Below, piece after piece: positions 43,830-55,692 of a stretch of DNA of 64,000 nucleotides (the first letter of the stretch is position 1; every line of letters starts with the position of its first letter). The position numbers were made by a program, and so were the translations under genes. Origin of the DNA: Allomyces macrogynus ATCC 38327 (taxonomy: Eukaryota; Blastocladiomycota; Blastocladiomycetes; Blastocladiales; Blastocladiaceae); contig GG745375.1 in NCBI GenBank assembly GCA_000151295.1, positions 233,131 to 297,130 of the forward strand. The letters run 5' to 3'. The notes beneath the pieces are model-generated. The model had not been told where the DNA came from. It worked only from the letters and a program-made list of their open reading frames with translations, and searched no databases.

Positions 43830-46800
43830 CTAGTACGCGGCCATGGTGTAGTGACGCTGCTGCGTCTTCTTGCGGTGGCAGCGCTTGGGCTTCGACGCAA
43901 TCGGCTCCTCGGGCACCTCGAGCTCGCCGTACGAGTCGCCAGCGGGCTGCGTGGCAACGGGGACGGGCGCGGGCGTCGTGGCAACCGGCACGGGCGTCGT
44001 CTCGGCGGGCGACTCGGGCACGACAACAGTCGACGTGACGGTGGGCTGTGCCGGCGGCGGGATCACAATCACCGTCTTGACGCCGCCATTGCACTCGTTG
44101 CACGGCACGACCGTGTTGGTCGGGGTGACCGTCGCAGGCGCCGTCTGCGTGCCGGTCGGCGGCACAATGATGATCGTCTTGACGCCACCAGGGCACTTGC
44201 CGCACGGCTCGGTCGTCACGGTCGGGGCGGGGCCAGCGGTCGTCGGGCTGGCAGGGACCGTGGGCTGCACAATCACCTGCGTCGTCGAGCCACTCGGCGG
44301 GCACGTGTTGGCGTCCTTGCACGGAACAACGGTGTGCGTCGGCTCAATCGTGCAGACGTCGGTCTGCGTGCCGACCGGCGGGATGATGATGACCGTCTTG
44401 ATACCGCCGGGGCACACGTTGCACGGCACCGTGGTCATGGTCGGCTGCGGCGTGACCGTCTGCGTGACCGTCTGGGTCGGCGGGACGATAATGACCGTCT
44501 TGGTGCCGCCGGGGCACTATTCTCAGTCGAGAAGGGACAGTGGGGTGAGTTGAACGGAACGCGACTCATAAAAACTCCAACTTGCAAGCAAAATTACGCA
44601 CCACCGGGCAAGGAGCGACCGTCGTCGTGACCGTGGCGGTCGGCTGGACAATGATCACCGTCTTGGTGCCGCCGGGGCAGGGCGGGCAAGGGATAACCGT
44701 GGTGCCGGGCGACTGAGTCGTCGTCGCGGTGGCGGTACCCGTGATGGTGGCCGAACCCGAAGCGGTGCCCGTGGCCGTGGCCGAACCCGAAGCGGTGCCC
44801 GTGGCCGTGGCCGAACCCGAAGCAGTGCCCGTCGCCGTGATCGAACCCGAACCAGTGGTCGCGGTGGCGGTAGCCGAACCGGTGCCCGTCGTCTTGGTCT
44901 GGTCGGGCGCAGTAGCCGTGCCCGAAAGCGTGGACGAAGCCGATCCCGTCGCCGTGGCGGTGCCCGCGGCCGTCGACGAAGCCGAACCGGTCGCGGTGGC
45001 CGTGCCAGTCGCCGTCTGCGAGCCCGTGGCCGTGGCCGTCTGCGAGCCCGTGACAGTCACCGAGGTGGTGCCCGTCGCGCTACCCGTTGCGGTCGCCGAA
45101 TCGGTACCCGTGGTCGTGGACGAGACGCCGGTCGTCGAGGCCGTCGAGGAGGTGGTGGTCGCCGTGGTACTAGCCGAAGTGCTGGCTGCGGTCGAGGTCG
45201 TGCTGGTCGTCGTCGAGGTGCCGGCAGTGCGGTCAATCAGGATCACGGGCGACTTCCAGGCCGAGCGCAGCTTGTTGTAGTAGTTCTTCTCGTCGAGCGC
45301 CGGCGGCGTGATCTCAAACTGCCAGTAGTAAGCGCCGTTGGGCGCGTCAATGGCCTTGGCCTTGTCGTCACCCAGGCCGAGCGCGGCCTTGATGGTCTTG
45401 AAGTAAGTGCCGTCCCAGCCGTAGAGCTCCTTGCCCTGCGTCTCGTCGACGTTGCCCGAGTCGGGCGCAAAGAAGCCGCCGTTGGTGAGTGTCTGGATCG
45501 GGTTGGGCAGGTAGCCGAGCTTCTTGTTGGTCTTGGTGTCGTAGAGTGCAATCGCGGCGAGGCGCGAAACGTGCACCGACTGGCCAAAGAGCAGCGGCTT
45601 GTCGAGCCCCTGGAGTGAGAACACCTTGGTCTCCTTGACCGTCGAGTCCCACGAGGGCAAGTCGGGTATATCCGTCTTGAGGTCCCAGAAACCGAGCGGC
45701 GCCGTGGAAATGACGGGCTCGCCATCGAGCAGCTGGTAAGTCGAGTAGTCACCGACCATAACCGCGTAGGGAACGCGCAGCGTCGCCGTCTGGGCACTCG
45801 ACGTCTCGGTCGCCTCGAACACAACGTAACCCGACTCGATCGTGTGCGGCGGCAGCTCACCCGCGTAGGGCTCAACGATGACGTTGACCGTCGCCGACTG
45901 GCCCGCGGCGACCGTGATCGTCGACGCCGACAGCGTGACGCGCGCACCCGACTTGGAGTACTTCAAGTCGGCCTGCGGCAGCGCGCCCTCGCCAAACACC
46001 GACGCAGCTTGCTGGTGAAGCACGCGGAACGTGACGGGCTTCGAGCCGGAGTTCGTAACCTTGAGCGTGGCCGACTTGCTGTCGCCTGCCTTGGGGCTGT
46101 CACCAAGCTCGATGCGCGACGGCGTGATCGTCACGTCCGTGGTCAGGGCGTCGAGCACGTTGAGGAGACCAGGGCCCTGCTTGCCAACGGGCCACGGTAG
46201 TCCCGTGTCCGGGTGCAGCGCCGGGCGCGCCGTGTTCTGGAACTTGACGCGCGCGTGCTCGAACCGGTCGAGGTTCTTCTCCTTGGGCTTGATCTTCTCG
46301 AGGTAGAGCGCGAGCGAGCCCACAACGTATGGTGTCGCCATGGATGTGCCCGAAATCGTGTTCAGACCGCTCTTGTCGGCGAGCTTCAAGGGCCACGCCG
46401 ACAGGATCTCGCCACCGGGCGCAGCGATATCAGGCTTAATCTTGAGCGTCGCATCAAGACCCCACGACGAGAAATCGGACGGCTGCCCGCCGGTCGGGTT
46501 CGCAATAGTCATCTTATCGCCCGAGAAGAGAATCGTCGCCGCGGCATCGTCCGACGCGCGCGCGTAGAGCGTCTCGCCGTCGGCCTGCTGGATAAACGCA
46601 ACGGGGACGCCGAGGTTGGGCGAGCTGAGCGTGCCGACGAACCAGCCGGGCAACTTATTGTAGATCACAACGCCTGACGCGCCCGCGGCAATCGCGTTTT
46701 TGGCCTTGAGCGCAAAGTCGCATGTGCCGCGCTTGATGAGCGCAACCTTGCCCGTGAAATAGCCAGCAGGGAAGGCGTTGCAGCCGTCGTCGGTCGCGGT

Positions 46801-48431
46801 CGGCGGGTTCGGCGACCGCTTCAACGGTAGCGCCGTCTTGGGCCACTTGGCCTTGATATCGTTGTCAAAACCGGCCGGAATCGAGAGCGGGCCGCCGGGA
46901 ACGTTGGCCGTCATCTTATCAACCGTCAGGTTGATGTTGTCGAACGAACCGACGCCAAAACCGTTGCGCGCGACGCCAGGGGACGACGCCTGGAACTCTC
47001 CCTTGTCGCCATCATTCCCGAGAGCCGAGCCGACTAACATTCCGCGGCGCGCAAGCTTATCCACGACTTGCGAGTCCGGGTACGAGGGGAATGCTTGCCC
47101 TCCACCCAAGCTCATGTTGATTAAATCCGCTTTCGCCTTAAATGACGCCTCGATCGCCGAAATAATAACCTGTTTTGGTGGGAGGACAAGGGTTAGCTTC
47201 GGTACTTGATTTGGGAGAGGGGTGGGACAGAAACAAACGTACGTCGGTCGCGGTCGATCCATCACACCCGAAAATGCGGCCAGCGTAGAACGTCACTTCG
47301 GGTGCAACGCCCTGAAAGACACCCGGATAATTGCCGCCGACAATTCCTGGAGGTTTGACGCGTCAGTCCATGTCCGTGACCCATTTTTTGGCGCGTGGGA
47401 GGAAACGAACCAGCGACGTGCGTGCCGTGACCAGCGCAGTCCATGGGCGAGGGGCCCGGGTTGGGGGTCGAGTGCAGTGGCGAGTTCGAGTCGTAATCGT
47501 CACCGACAAAGTCCTGTAAAACGAATCGATGGATGTCGGGTGGGTCAGTATGGGTGTGCAAGGGAGCGTCACGAATCGCGTCAGAGAACGCACCTGGCCG
47601 TCGACGACACGGCAGCCGTCGCCCTTGAACGACTTGCACTGCTTTCCCGGAACCCAGAAGGCCGGGTGGAGGTAGTCGATACCTGTCGGCAGATCACAAA
47701 CCGGGACGTGATCAGTAACAAATCAAAGTCCTCCCCCACTCAACGCCAATTGTCAAGAGCGTACCCGTGTCGAGGATCGCGACCTTGATCCCCTTGCCCG
47801 AGAGACCGTAGTTCTGGTGCAGCTGCGTGACGCCCGTCATGTTGTGCGCGTAGATCAGGTTCGGATGCGCGCTGCCAGCGGCCGCGGCCGCGGCATCGGT
47901 CGTGTCGCGCTTGACAAGACTGCCCATCGAGCCCGAGCCGGCCTTGGACGCAAACACGGGCAGGCGCTTGTACGAGAGGACGGGGAAGACGGCCTTGACC
48001 CCCGGGGCCTTGGCGACCGTCTCGAGGTGGGCCTCGTCGTTGACCTTGACGGCGACGCCGTTGAAGACGTGCGAGTAGCTCTGCTGCACAGCAACGTTAT
48101 TCTGAATGCCCTGCGTCGCGAGGAAGTTCTTGAAGTCGGCCTGCTGCGCCTGTGCGGCAGCGGGCGAGCCCGTCACAGGCGCAAACGACTCGGCCGTGCT
48201 CGACGTGTCCGGGATCGCCGGCTCAGCGTCGAATTGCACAATGTACTTGCCGGGAACGATACCGGTGCCCTTGGGCAGCTGGTTCTTGTGCGCGCGGCGA
48301 ATCACGTCCGCGGGCAGCGCGGCCTCGGTGGTCGTGGCCATGTACGCCAACGCCGCGACAAGCAGCAGGGCGAGCAGCGACGACTTGCGCGTGGCACGAC
48401 GCGCCGAGCGCGACGAGCGGCGAGCAGCCAT
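43830..48431 (-). CDS. Secreted subtilisin-like serine protease (S8) with PA domain and Cys-module tail
   Basis: 1,405 residues in six exons: 48431-47765, 47682-47594, 47513-47411, 47346-47243, 47169-44602 and 44516-43830. Signal anchor and cleavage region near [21 protein letters not shown]. An I9-type propeptide follows ([26 protein letters not shown]). Catalytic triad: Asp in VAILDTG, His in [11 protein letters not shown], Ser in [13 protein letters not shown] domain ([17 protein letters not shown]) is inserted before the Ser, and Fn3-like domains follow, as in Vpr/C5a-type subtilases. The tail has about 200 residues of Ser/Thr repeats (ATATGSAS), then six modules of the type PCxxCPGGxKTVIIV. 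The first five-intron structure fits all phases. Extracellular proteolysis is expected; the tail suggests cell-wall attachment, but no GPI signal is evident at the basic C-terminus. Confidence 0.9.
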
Positions 48432-49350
48432 GATGGTCGGTCTATCGAGATCTCTACGGGTCCCGGTCTATCGGAGAGGGGGACGGTGGGGCCCACGACG
48501 ACGGTTGCGAGAGAGCCGGTCGGATTCGGTCGGACTCCTTGGGCGAGCGTGCGTCAGCGGGTATGGGTTGGTGTGTCGAGAGAGGCAGACGGTGTGCGGG
48601 GCCGTCGCCAGCTTTTATTGTCTTCCCGGGTTGCGCGTGCACGCTCGCGAGTGCCAAGCCTGGCCGCTTGGCACAACCTGGACCACGGTGTGACCCTTGC
48701 ATGCCGGACGACAATGGACAGGCAGGGTTGTTGCTTGCGATCGAGGTTGGGGCGCGCGGGATGACGGTGCGCAAGCGCATCGCGCGAGGTCGGGGGTGGT
48801 GCAAGTCGATCACGCGGTCGTTCGATGCATCTGGCACAATCATGCCCACCGGCAATCATCGTGCTGCGAGGAGCTGGTGCCGGCCGGCCGATCCGTGAAG
48901 GCAAAAGTTGTTCGTTGGTTTGCAAAGGGGACATGATACCGCTCTCAACGGCACTGCTTGCGATCCAGGGGAATTTGTGACATGTGATGCGGCAAAGTGG
49001 CGTCGGTTCCGCCCTGTCATGCGGTCTGCGCCACGAGCGAATGCTGAAACAGGCGCAAAAAGGCTAATCCTGAAACAATGCGAGTCAGAATCGCATGTCA
49101 GCAAATCTAGTTGTTCCAGACCTTCATCCGACAAGCAACACGTCGAGCACTCAACCACCCACCAGAAACCTGTCCACGCCGGACGGCCGCGGAGAGAATT
49201 ATCTCCTCCGTGTGGCAGAGCTGTTGCACGTGCGCGCGCTCAAGAGCGGTCAGAATGTGCGGCGCCGCTGGCGAGTCGTCCACGACAACGCGGATGCGAC
49301 AAATGCAATTTCTATTTCGCCCCTCCTTTTTGCAAGTCCACCTTTCACCC
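48432..49350. other. Subtilase promoter and 3' flank of the MBL hydrolase gene
   Basis: About 0.9 kb. A TATA-like aataaaag (minus strand, about 48613-48620) lies about 180 bp upstream of the subtilase ATG. No gene supported. Confidence 0.4.
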
Positions 49351-50815
49351 TCACGGCACAATCACCGCCGGGTCCGCCGTCGGGTACACGACGACGCGCA
49401 GCCCGTCGTACGCCGGCATCAGCTTCTTGACCTTGCCGCGCTTGGCCTCCCACTGCGCGCGAGCATCGTCGGCGGCCGCATTGTGGTGAACGAGTTCGCT
49501 GAGCGACTTGTAGCTGGCCGTGCGCTCGAGCACGTCGCCTGGGAAGACAAGATGACCCGTGTTCCAGTAACGTTCGGCGACATCGACAATTTCGGTGTGT
49601 TTGAGCGTGTGCGAGAAGCCCGTGATGAGACCGACGGGTGCTTGGAAGTCGACCATGGCCGTGAGCGCTTGGCCAATGGAAAAGTGGCTCGCGTACGGCT
49701 TTGCTAAACGATGGTTCCGCAAGGTGAGCGTTGGAAATGCGAAAACGCTGATTTTTCAAGGCTATACGAACGTCGCAGCCCGTCCATGACCATGAGCTTC
49801 GAGTGGTGCATCTTGGCGGCGGTCGCGGGCGGGATCTTGGAGCAGTCGGACACGTAGACGATGTCGTCAAACCTGGAAATTGTTCGATGGTGAGAAAATG
49901 CCAGCACATACGCGACCATACAGCAATCGGCGTGCCCATACCGGAACCCATAGCAATAGAACGGATCACCATTTCGGTGCGACCCGTGCTCGACCTTCAG
50001 GGGCACAAACGGCATGCCGCACACGACAAACGCGTCTGTGTTATCGTCAAACTGGTGGAACGACAGCGACGGGACCAAACCACCGCCCGTGGCCCGCGAC
50101 GTTTCGACGCAGTACGGGAACACTTGCGCGACGGTCGCCATCGTGTCGACCGACAGGTAGACGGGCACGCCGGTGAGTTTGAGATCCGGGTACTGCGTCC
50201 ACGCACGCAGGTCGTCAATGCCTATTCCCGCGATTAGTGACCATGGTGAGCCGCAGCGCGATAGTTGGGTGGACAATGGGCAGAAAGGCGCACCGAGGAT
50301 TGCGTCTGCGTGCGGGTGCGTCAACACGACGGCATCGATACGTTTGATGCCGTACTCCGGGAACCACTGCAGCGTCGCCTCGTAAAAGGATTTGCCGGCG
50401 TCGATGAGAATGTTCCTAAAGAAGCCAAGGGTCAGAACATTTCCGTCTAAGCGATTACCGCAAAGCAATGACCGTACTTGTAATGATCCGGTTCGGTCAC
50501 GCTTTCGCGCGCAACGCGGACGAGAAGGGACGTGTTGCGGCGGCGATCGCGGGATCGCGGGTCGCGCCCTGCGCCAGGGCACACCAGGCACCCCGAGTTG
50601 GCGTTGACGATGCAGCGCACGTTCGGAATGCATCCGGATGTGCCTGTCGTGAAAGCCAGTCTCGGTCAGTGAGTGCGCCGACGGAGAGGCATGCTGACAA
50701 GCTACTTGCCCGTGCCGAGGAACAGGATCTCCTTGACGACCAGACGATCGGTCATGTCCTCGAGGTGGCAATGTGCCAGAATCGGCGTATCATTGATGTT
50801 GGCCGTGCTGGTCAT
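49351..50815 (-). CDS. Metallo-beta-lactamase-fold hydrolase
   Basis: 375 residues in six exons: 50815-50710, 50643-50478, 50415-50294, 50221-49942, 49872-49772 and 49703-49351. Motifs: [16 protein letters not shown] at the N-terminus, CLVC and [22 protein letters not shown], then the metal-binding [16 protein letters not shown] (HxHxD; family THxHADAxxG). [22 protein letters not shown] and a late [11 protein letters not shown] complete the fold. It belongs to the PhnP-like / fungal MBL group; the substrate cannot be told. The first intron uses a GC donor (G|gcaagtag...cacgacag), supported by the restored GTGTSG motif; all others are GT-AG of 62-72 nt. The start at 50815 is the first ATG that fits; a longer N-terminus is possible. 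Confidence 0.85.
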
Positions 50816-51200
50816 TCTGATTGCGGGTACTGGTTTCGTGGTTTCGTTCTTGAATTCGGTCTGGAGAGAGTTGACGCTCCGGATGCAGCGAGTGCCGATG
50901 GTCCAATCGGCTTGGAGCAAGCAGGCTGGTTGTTCGTTCAGCTCCACGAAGACGTAAACGGCGCGCAAATCGAGTCAGGATTTGGTCGAACGATGGGAGC
51001 TGGTGAAGAGACACGATCGTCAATAAGGGCACAACGTCACGTATGTAGCTGCACAACGCTGCTGTCAGATGTTGGCTGCAAGTCCCTGTCCATCCCTGCC
51101 CATTGCTTTTCTTTGATAGGGAGGGTTCTACTTTGCACGTGGGAATGACGCGCATCGGATTGATCGGTCGTTGCGAACCGCCGCTTGTGACAAATCCATC
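50816..51200. other. Divergent promoter region, MBL hydrolase / VanZ-like gene
   Basis: 385 bp between two divergent genes. No TATA box stands out and no other gene is seen. Confidence 0.4.
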
Positions 51201-52285
51201 ATGGCACACCACGCAGATTCGGACCAACTCGCCGCACATGCAACACGACATGCCGCACTCGATGCCAATACCATCTCCAAGGACGCTGCTGCAAGACCCG
51301 GGCCGCCCGGCTCGTTCTGGCCGATAACGCCCCTACCACCAACTATATCGTCTCCCCGCGCGCGATCCCCCGATTCATCAAGCTCCGAGCCGTTTATCGC
51401 GACGTCCAGGTCCCTGCATCGCACCTTCTCGGCCGACGATTTGGGCGTCAACCATACCACGCTCGCCGGTATTCCTCCATCACCAACGAGCGCCGCACAC
51501 CGCTCGGCACCATGGCGGCAATTTGCGCAGCATCTGCTCGACCACCACACGCGCAAATGGCTACTCTACCCGCTCGTCGCTTGGCTCGTCATGATGGCCT
51601 ACCTCGGGTTCTCGCGCCAGCTCGCGGTCCCTGTTTCCGATAAGCTTCTGCACGGGACGACGTTTGCGGTGTTCTACGCGCTCGTGCACTACGTGTTGCG
51701 GTCGCCAAGACGCATTTTTTGGGGCCCCATGGGACGCAATGTCGAGTGCGATCCGTGGACAGCGGCGCGCGTGCAATTACCGCCGTGGGTCTGGCGGGAT
51801 GAAGACGACGAGTCCGTGTGCGCGTGGCTCGTGTCGAAGCGTGGCCGCGAGGCCGTTGCGTGGGTCGTGACGGGGTCGGCGGCGGTCGTGAGTGAGGCGG
51901 TGCAGGGGTTGGTGACGGTATGTGTGCACATTTGGTCGTGTTTGTTGGTGTGAAGCGCGCGAGACTGACGGGAATGGATGCGAAGTCGCGACCGTTCGAC
52001 CCTATGGACATTTTGGTACGTGCAAATGGCGATGCCATGTCCCTTCCAAGTTCTCCACCCGAATCTCATACTCGCACGCATGTGTAGGCCAACTTTCTCG
52101 GCATCCTGGTCGCTGCCCTCTCGTGCCATACCGTGGCGTCCCCACGATGGTTATGGCGATTCGTGCGCCACGTTCCGGGCCTGTCGTTGTGCATGCGGTG
52201 CTGCGGCCGCCCGCAATCAGGGACCGACGGCGCGGCGGACGTGGGCGCGGCACTGCTCCCGAGGCATCATGACGAAAATGGCTGA
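51201..52285 (+). CDS. VanZ-like membrane protein
   Basis: 314 residues in three exons: 51201-51917, 51986-52015 and 52088-52285. The middle exon is only ten codons and encodes SRPFDPMDIL, the conserved R-x-F-D-x-x-D-I motif of VanZ proteins; ANFLG follows directly after the second intron. The N-terminal 110 residues are Ser/Pro-rich and probably cytosolic. Hydrophobic segments: LLYPLVAWLVMMAYLGF, LLHGTTFAVFYALVHYV, VAWVVTGSAAVVSEAVQG and ILVAALSCHTV. The typical DKLLH and SEAVQ residues are present. VanZ proteins are small integral membrane proteins of unclear biochemistry; bacterial relatives affect glycopeptide sensitivity, while fungal roles are unknown. Start chosen at the ATG in atcATGgca; an upstream frame begins only with TTG. 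Confidence 0.8.
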
Positions 52286-52632
52286 GTTCATTTTGGGTGG
52301 ATCATGACTGCTCGATTTTTGGACGTCGGTTGTATAACGAACGGCCCGACGGTTCGCATGCCGCAACTTGACGTGAAGTTTAGTCTGCAACCCCCCGCGA
52401 CGGCGGTGCAGGGGCGAAAGCTCGGAAAAAGCAAACATCCATGACGGTGGTTTATGTGCAGGTGTGGAAGGGCGATGAGAAACAAGAAATCCCACAAAAG
52501 CAACAACTCTTTGGTCGGTGCTGACCAAACACACAACGACAACCACTTGGCAGCGACCACGCTGCCCACGACGATCCCGTTCCCGTCATTTCCCGGAGCC
52601 GCTTTGCGCACGTTCGAGGATGATTGGCGCCA
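52286..52632. other. Convergent 3' ends, VanZ-like and J-domain genes
   Basis: About 350 bp, no gene seen. Confidence 0.4.
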
Positions 52633-53403
52633 CTAGTAGACCAAATGGCTCGGCCCCTTCTTCCCACCCCCTTCCTCATCACTCGCATCGGCCGCTGGAC
52701 TCGGTACACTCTCGTCCTTCTGCACCGGAACCGCCCTGCCCGCGCGCCGCGCGACATTCCCCGCAATATGCCTCTCCAGCTCGGAATGAAACTGCGCGGC
52801 CGACCGCTGCGCCGCGCGCAACCGTACATTCTCGAGCACTTTCAAGTTCTCTGCGTTCTCCGCATCGAGCGCGGCGCGCACGAGCGACGACCCCGTCGTG
52901 TACCGGTAATACTGCATTGCCGCACCCGCGACCGCAAACGCGAGCACACCAATCGACACGATCCGGTTCGACCATCCTGACGCGGGCTTGGTCGGCGCGG
53001 CAGGACGGTACGCGTAGTAGCTGAACCGGTCGTAACTCGCGTCCGGGTCGAACCGCGTGAACCAGACGGGTTCAGCCGGTCTTGCTGCTGTTTGCGACGG
53101 TGGTGGGCGGAACGACGACCGCGCAGCGACCGCGTGCCGGTCGTAGAGTGCGCGTAACGTGCGGCTGGTCAGAACGTCGTGCGCAGTCTTGACACGGTCA
53201 AACTTGGCGCGGACGGCGGCCGGGTCGTCGGCGCCCATGTGCCGGTCCGGGTGTAATGCGAGCGCGAGTTCGCGGAAACGCGCCTTGATGGCGGCGGGGG
53301 TGGCGGACTCGGGGACGCCCAGGACAGCGTAGGGCGAGGAGCCAGAGAGGGAGGCGAGCGCCGAGTGCAGCTGCGCGTGCGGGTCTTGTGGTGGTGCAGC
53401 CAT
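52633..53403 (-). CDS. J-domain (DnaJ-like) single-pass membrane protein
   Basis: 256 residues, no intron, ATG at 53403 (gccATGgct on the minus strand). The J domain spans about residues 22-88: PYAVLGVPESATPAAIKARF, HPD in LALHPDRHMG, then FDRVKTAHDVLTSRTLRALYDRH. The HPD tripeptide needed to stimulate Hsp70 is intact. A linker with WFTRFDPDASYDRFSYYAYRP leads to one membrane helix (IVSIGVLAFAVAGAAMQYY) and a charged C-terminal helix with a Lys-rich end. No zinc finger, so a type III J protein. It probably recruits Hsp70 to an organelle membrane (mitochondrion or ER cannot be distinguished). Confidence 0.85.
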   Translation of the reverse strand: MAAPPQDPHAQLHSALASLSGSSPYAVLGVPESATPAAIKARFRELALALHPDRHMGADDPAAVRAKFDRVKTAHDVLTSRTLRALYDRHAVAARSSFRPPPSQTAARPAEPVWFTRFDPDASYDRFSYYAYRPAAPTKPASGWSNRIVSIGVLAFAVAGAAMQYYRYTTGSSLVRAALDAENAENLKVLENVRLRAAQRSAAQFHSELERHIAGNVARRAGRAVPVQKDESVPSPAADASDEEGGGKKGPSHLVY

Positions 53404-53915
53404 GGTTGGTTACGGAGATGGGTGGGTGGTTCCTGTTGTGGTTGATGGTGGTGCTCGACGGTGCAGGTGCGGCAGCAGGCTTGCGAGAGGAGGACGGGCG
53501 CAGATGGCCGTGTCCATGGTTCGGCGAGAGAGAGACGACGTTGCTGGTCGCGCGCTTGCTTGTAGAGAGGAGCTTGGCCGTGATGCGGCTGGTCGGATGG
53601 GATGGTTGTTGACAATGGCGTGGAGAGCGGAGGCGGGCGACGGGACGAGGTCGCCATCGGCGAGGATCGGCAACTCAACGGGCGATTTACCGCTGCCCAC
53701 TCCCGCTACGAACAAACACATCAACATTAACAAGGACGCGTTGTACACATCACAAGCCATCGACCTGCACACAGACGAGCCAACTATGCGGAGCACGCAA
53801 GAATGGCGCGAAGCCGAGATCAACGTGAGGCGCGGACGCGACAACATGACGACGACACGTTCTGTCAAAATCAGCTGTCTTCGGCGCGCACGAGCAAGGG
53901 CCAAGGACACGATCG
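53404..53915. other. J-protein promoter and RhoGEF 3' flank
   Basis: About 510 bp. A minus-strand frame here continues past the RhoGEF stop in another frame and encodes a hydrophobic stretch (MGIVVGAAVTIVSLALARAR, 53872-53943) overlapping the RhoGEF end. I do not join it. Confidence 0.35.
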
Positions 53916-55692
53916 TCACGGCCGCGCCGACGACGATGCCCATGGCAGCCTCGGCGCCCAACTCGTCCACCCACCGCCGCCGCGTTTCCGTTTCTTGCCC
54001 GGGCTCGCGTGCGGCGATGGGTCCACCCTCGCTGCCGGCGGCGGCCCCACCTTCGCACGCACATTGTCGGCACCCGTGAAAGATTCGGGCGCTGTCAAGG
54101 CCAGAGAAAACGGGACCGATTCCGGGGTCAGCGGAGGGACAGGCGACGCCGACGTGGTCCGCGACGTGATCGTCACAGTCATGGCCTCGGGTGTGGTCGG
54201 GACCGGGTCGATGGCGGGTGGAGAGAGGAGCGGGGAAGCGGAGGCGATGTAGCCTGCACCGCCAGCGTGACACGCGGCGTTCAGGTCAGCGGCGGCCGCG
54301 TCAATGGCCGCGAGCGCGATTTCGATGGCGGTGTGCATGTCGTCGGACGGCGCGGTGGCCTTGGCGAGTTGCTGCCACGAATCACAACGAAGGTCAGTTT
54401 GTGGATGCGGGCGCAGTCGCGTGGCAAAAATACAGGGACAAACGTACGCGTAGAAACAAGGGGTATTTCAGGACGCGCTGGATCGGCTTGATGAGGAGCC
54501 ATGACAGGTCCCACCGCCGCGTCGCGGTTGACGCGGTCGGATCGTTGGGGATCGCGTGCACGTTTTGGACCGCGGCGCGAAGTCGCTGGTGAGAGGAAAT
54601 TGATCAGGGGGTCACCGCGCGTGTCGAAATTGTCACGAATCGACCATTGTAACGCACCTGGATGTGCTGGTCGTGCTTCTCGACATGGTGCGCGGCCACA
54701 AGACCTGCAGATGCGGCAGAGCAGTACGGGCGGTACGCGGCAAGAACGCTTGGTATCTATTCCCGCTCGAGAAAAGGGGTCACATCAGCGAAAATGGTTG
54801 GGGAGCCCAGACGATATGTCGACGCATCCGATGCGCACCAGAGCCGAAAAGACTTGCCCAATCGACTCGTCGTCCGGGTACTCTGTCGCCCACCGCAGCC
54901 GCCGCGCCAGCAGGTCCGCGACCGTGGTCACGTCGCGCGAGGCCACAAGCAGCCGGCAGAGGGGGTCTGGGAGCGGTGGTGGCAGCGCGACGGGTGATGG
55001 TGGAGGACACGCGTCTTTTGGATAGAAGCCCGGGATACGGTGCCGCAGCGGGATCAAGTAGGCCTATCAGCACGAGATGTCGGCATCACAAAGCAATCAA
55101 TTCATTTTGAGCACCTGTAAACATCGCAGCATCAACGCACCTCTTCGAGCACGCCCAGTTCGCGCACGTACAAGTCTTCCGTTTCCACTAGTTCGCGCAC
55201 GATACGGTCCCATAATTTGTGACCGTCTCGGTCGAGCGTCGTTGGCGTTGGCATCATGGGCGAATCACCACCTGCGCGTTTCTTGGCCCGCTTCGTCGGC
55301 GACTTCTTGACCCACGCACGCCAAACGGGTATCGCCACGGGCACCGGCGCTGGGACCGCCATATTCTTGACGACGCGCACGGGCGGCGGCGGGAACGGCA
55401 CGGCCACAGTACGGTGCGCGGTCGCGGGCCGCGCATCGACGACCACGGGCGAGGTCGGTGGCTCATCGTGCACGCGAGACGGATCCGAGTGTGTCGTCAG
55501 AAAACTCCACCGGGCGCGTGGTGGCGCAGAGGTCGGCAACGAATCGAACATGGTGCAGCTAGGGGGCCGCGGTGGGCGCGGCGGGACGGCATGCACGACA
55601 AGGTCTCCCCAGTCGAGGGCGAGCGGGGTACCGAGCGAGCTGTCGGTGTCGTCAACGTCGACAGCGTTGGGCGCCGCAAATGCAGCGAGCAT
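53916..55692 (-). CDS. RhoGEF (Dbl-homology) protein
   Basis: 489 residues in five exons: 55692-55141, 55063-54839, 54756-54658, 54585-54448 and 54371-53916 (introns 72-82 nt). The N-terminal 150 residues are Pro-rich. The DH domain begins at WDRIVRELVETEDLYVRELG, continues EEAYLIPLRHRIPGFYP and ESIGQVFSALIPSVLAAY, and carries the signature DLSWLLIKPIQRVLKYPLFL (conserved region 3). Exon joins restore each of these motifs. DH domains exchange GDP for GTP on Rho-family GTPases in the cytosol and at membranes. No PH domain is visible; the C-terminus is Ser/Pro-rich with KKRKRGGGG. Start at the ATG in gcATGctc; the frame is open further upstream through non-ATG codons. Confidence 0.8.
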
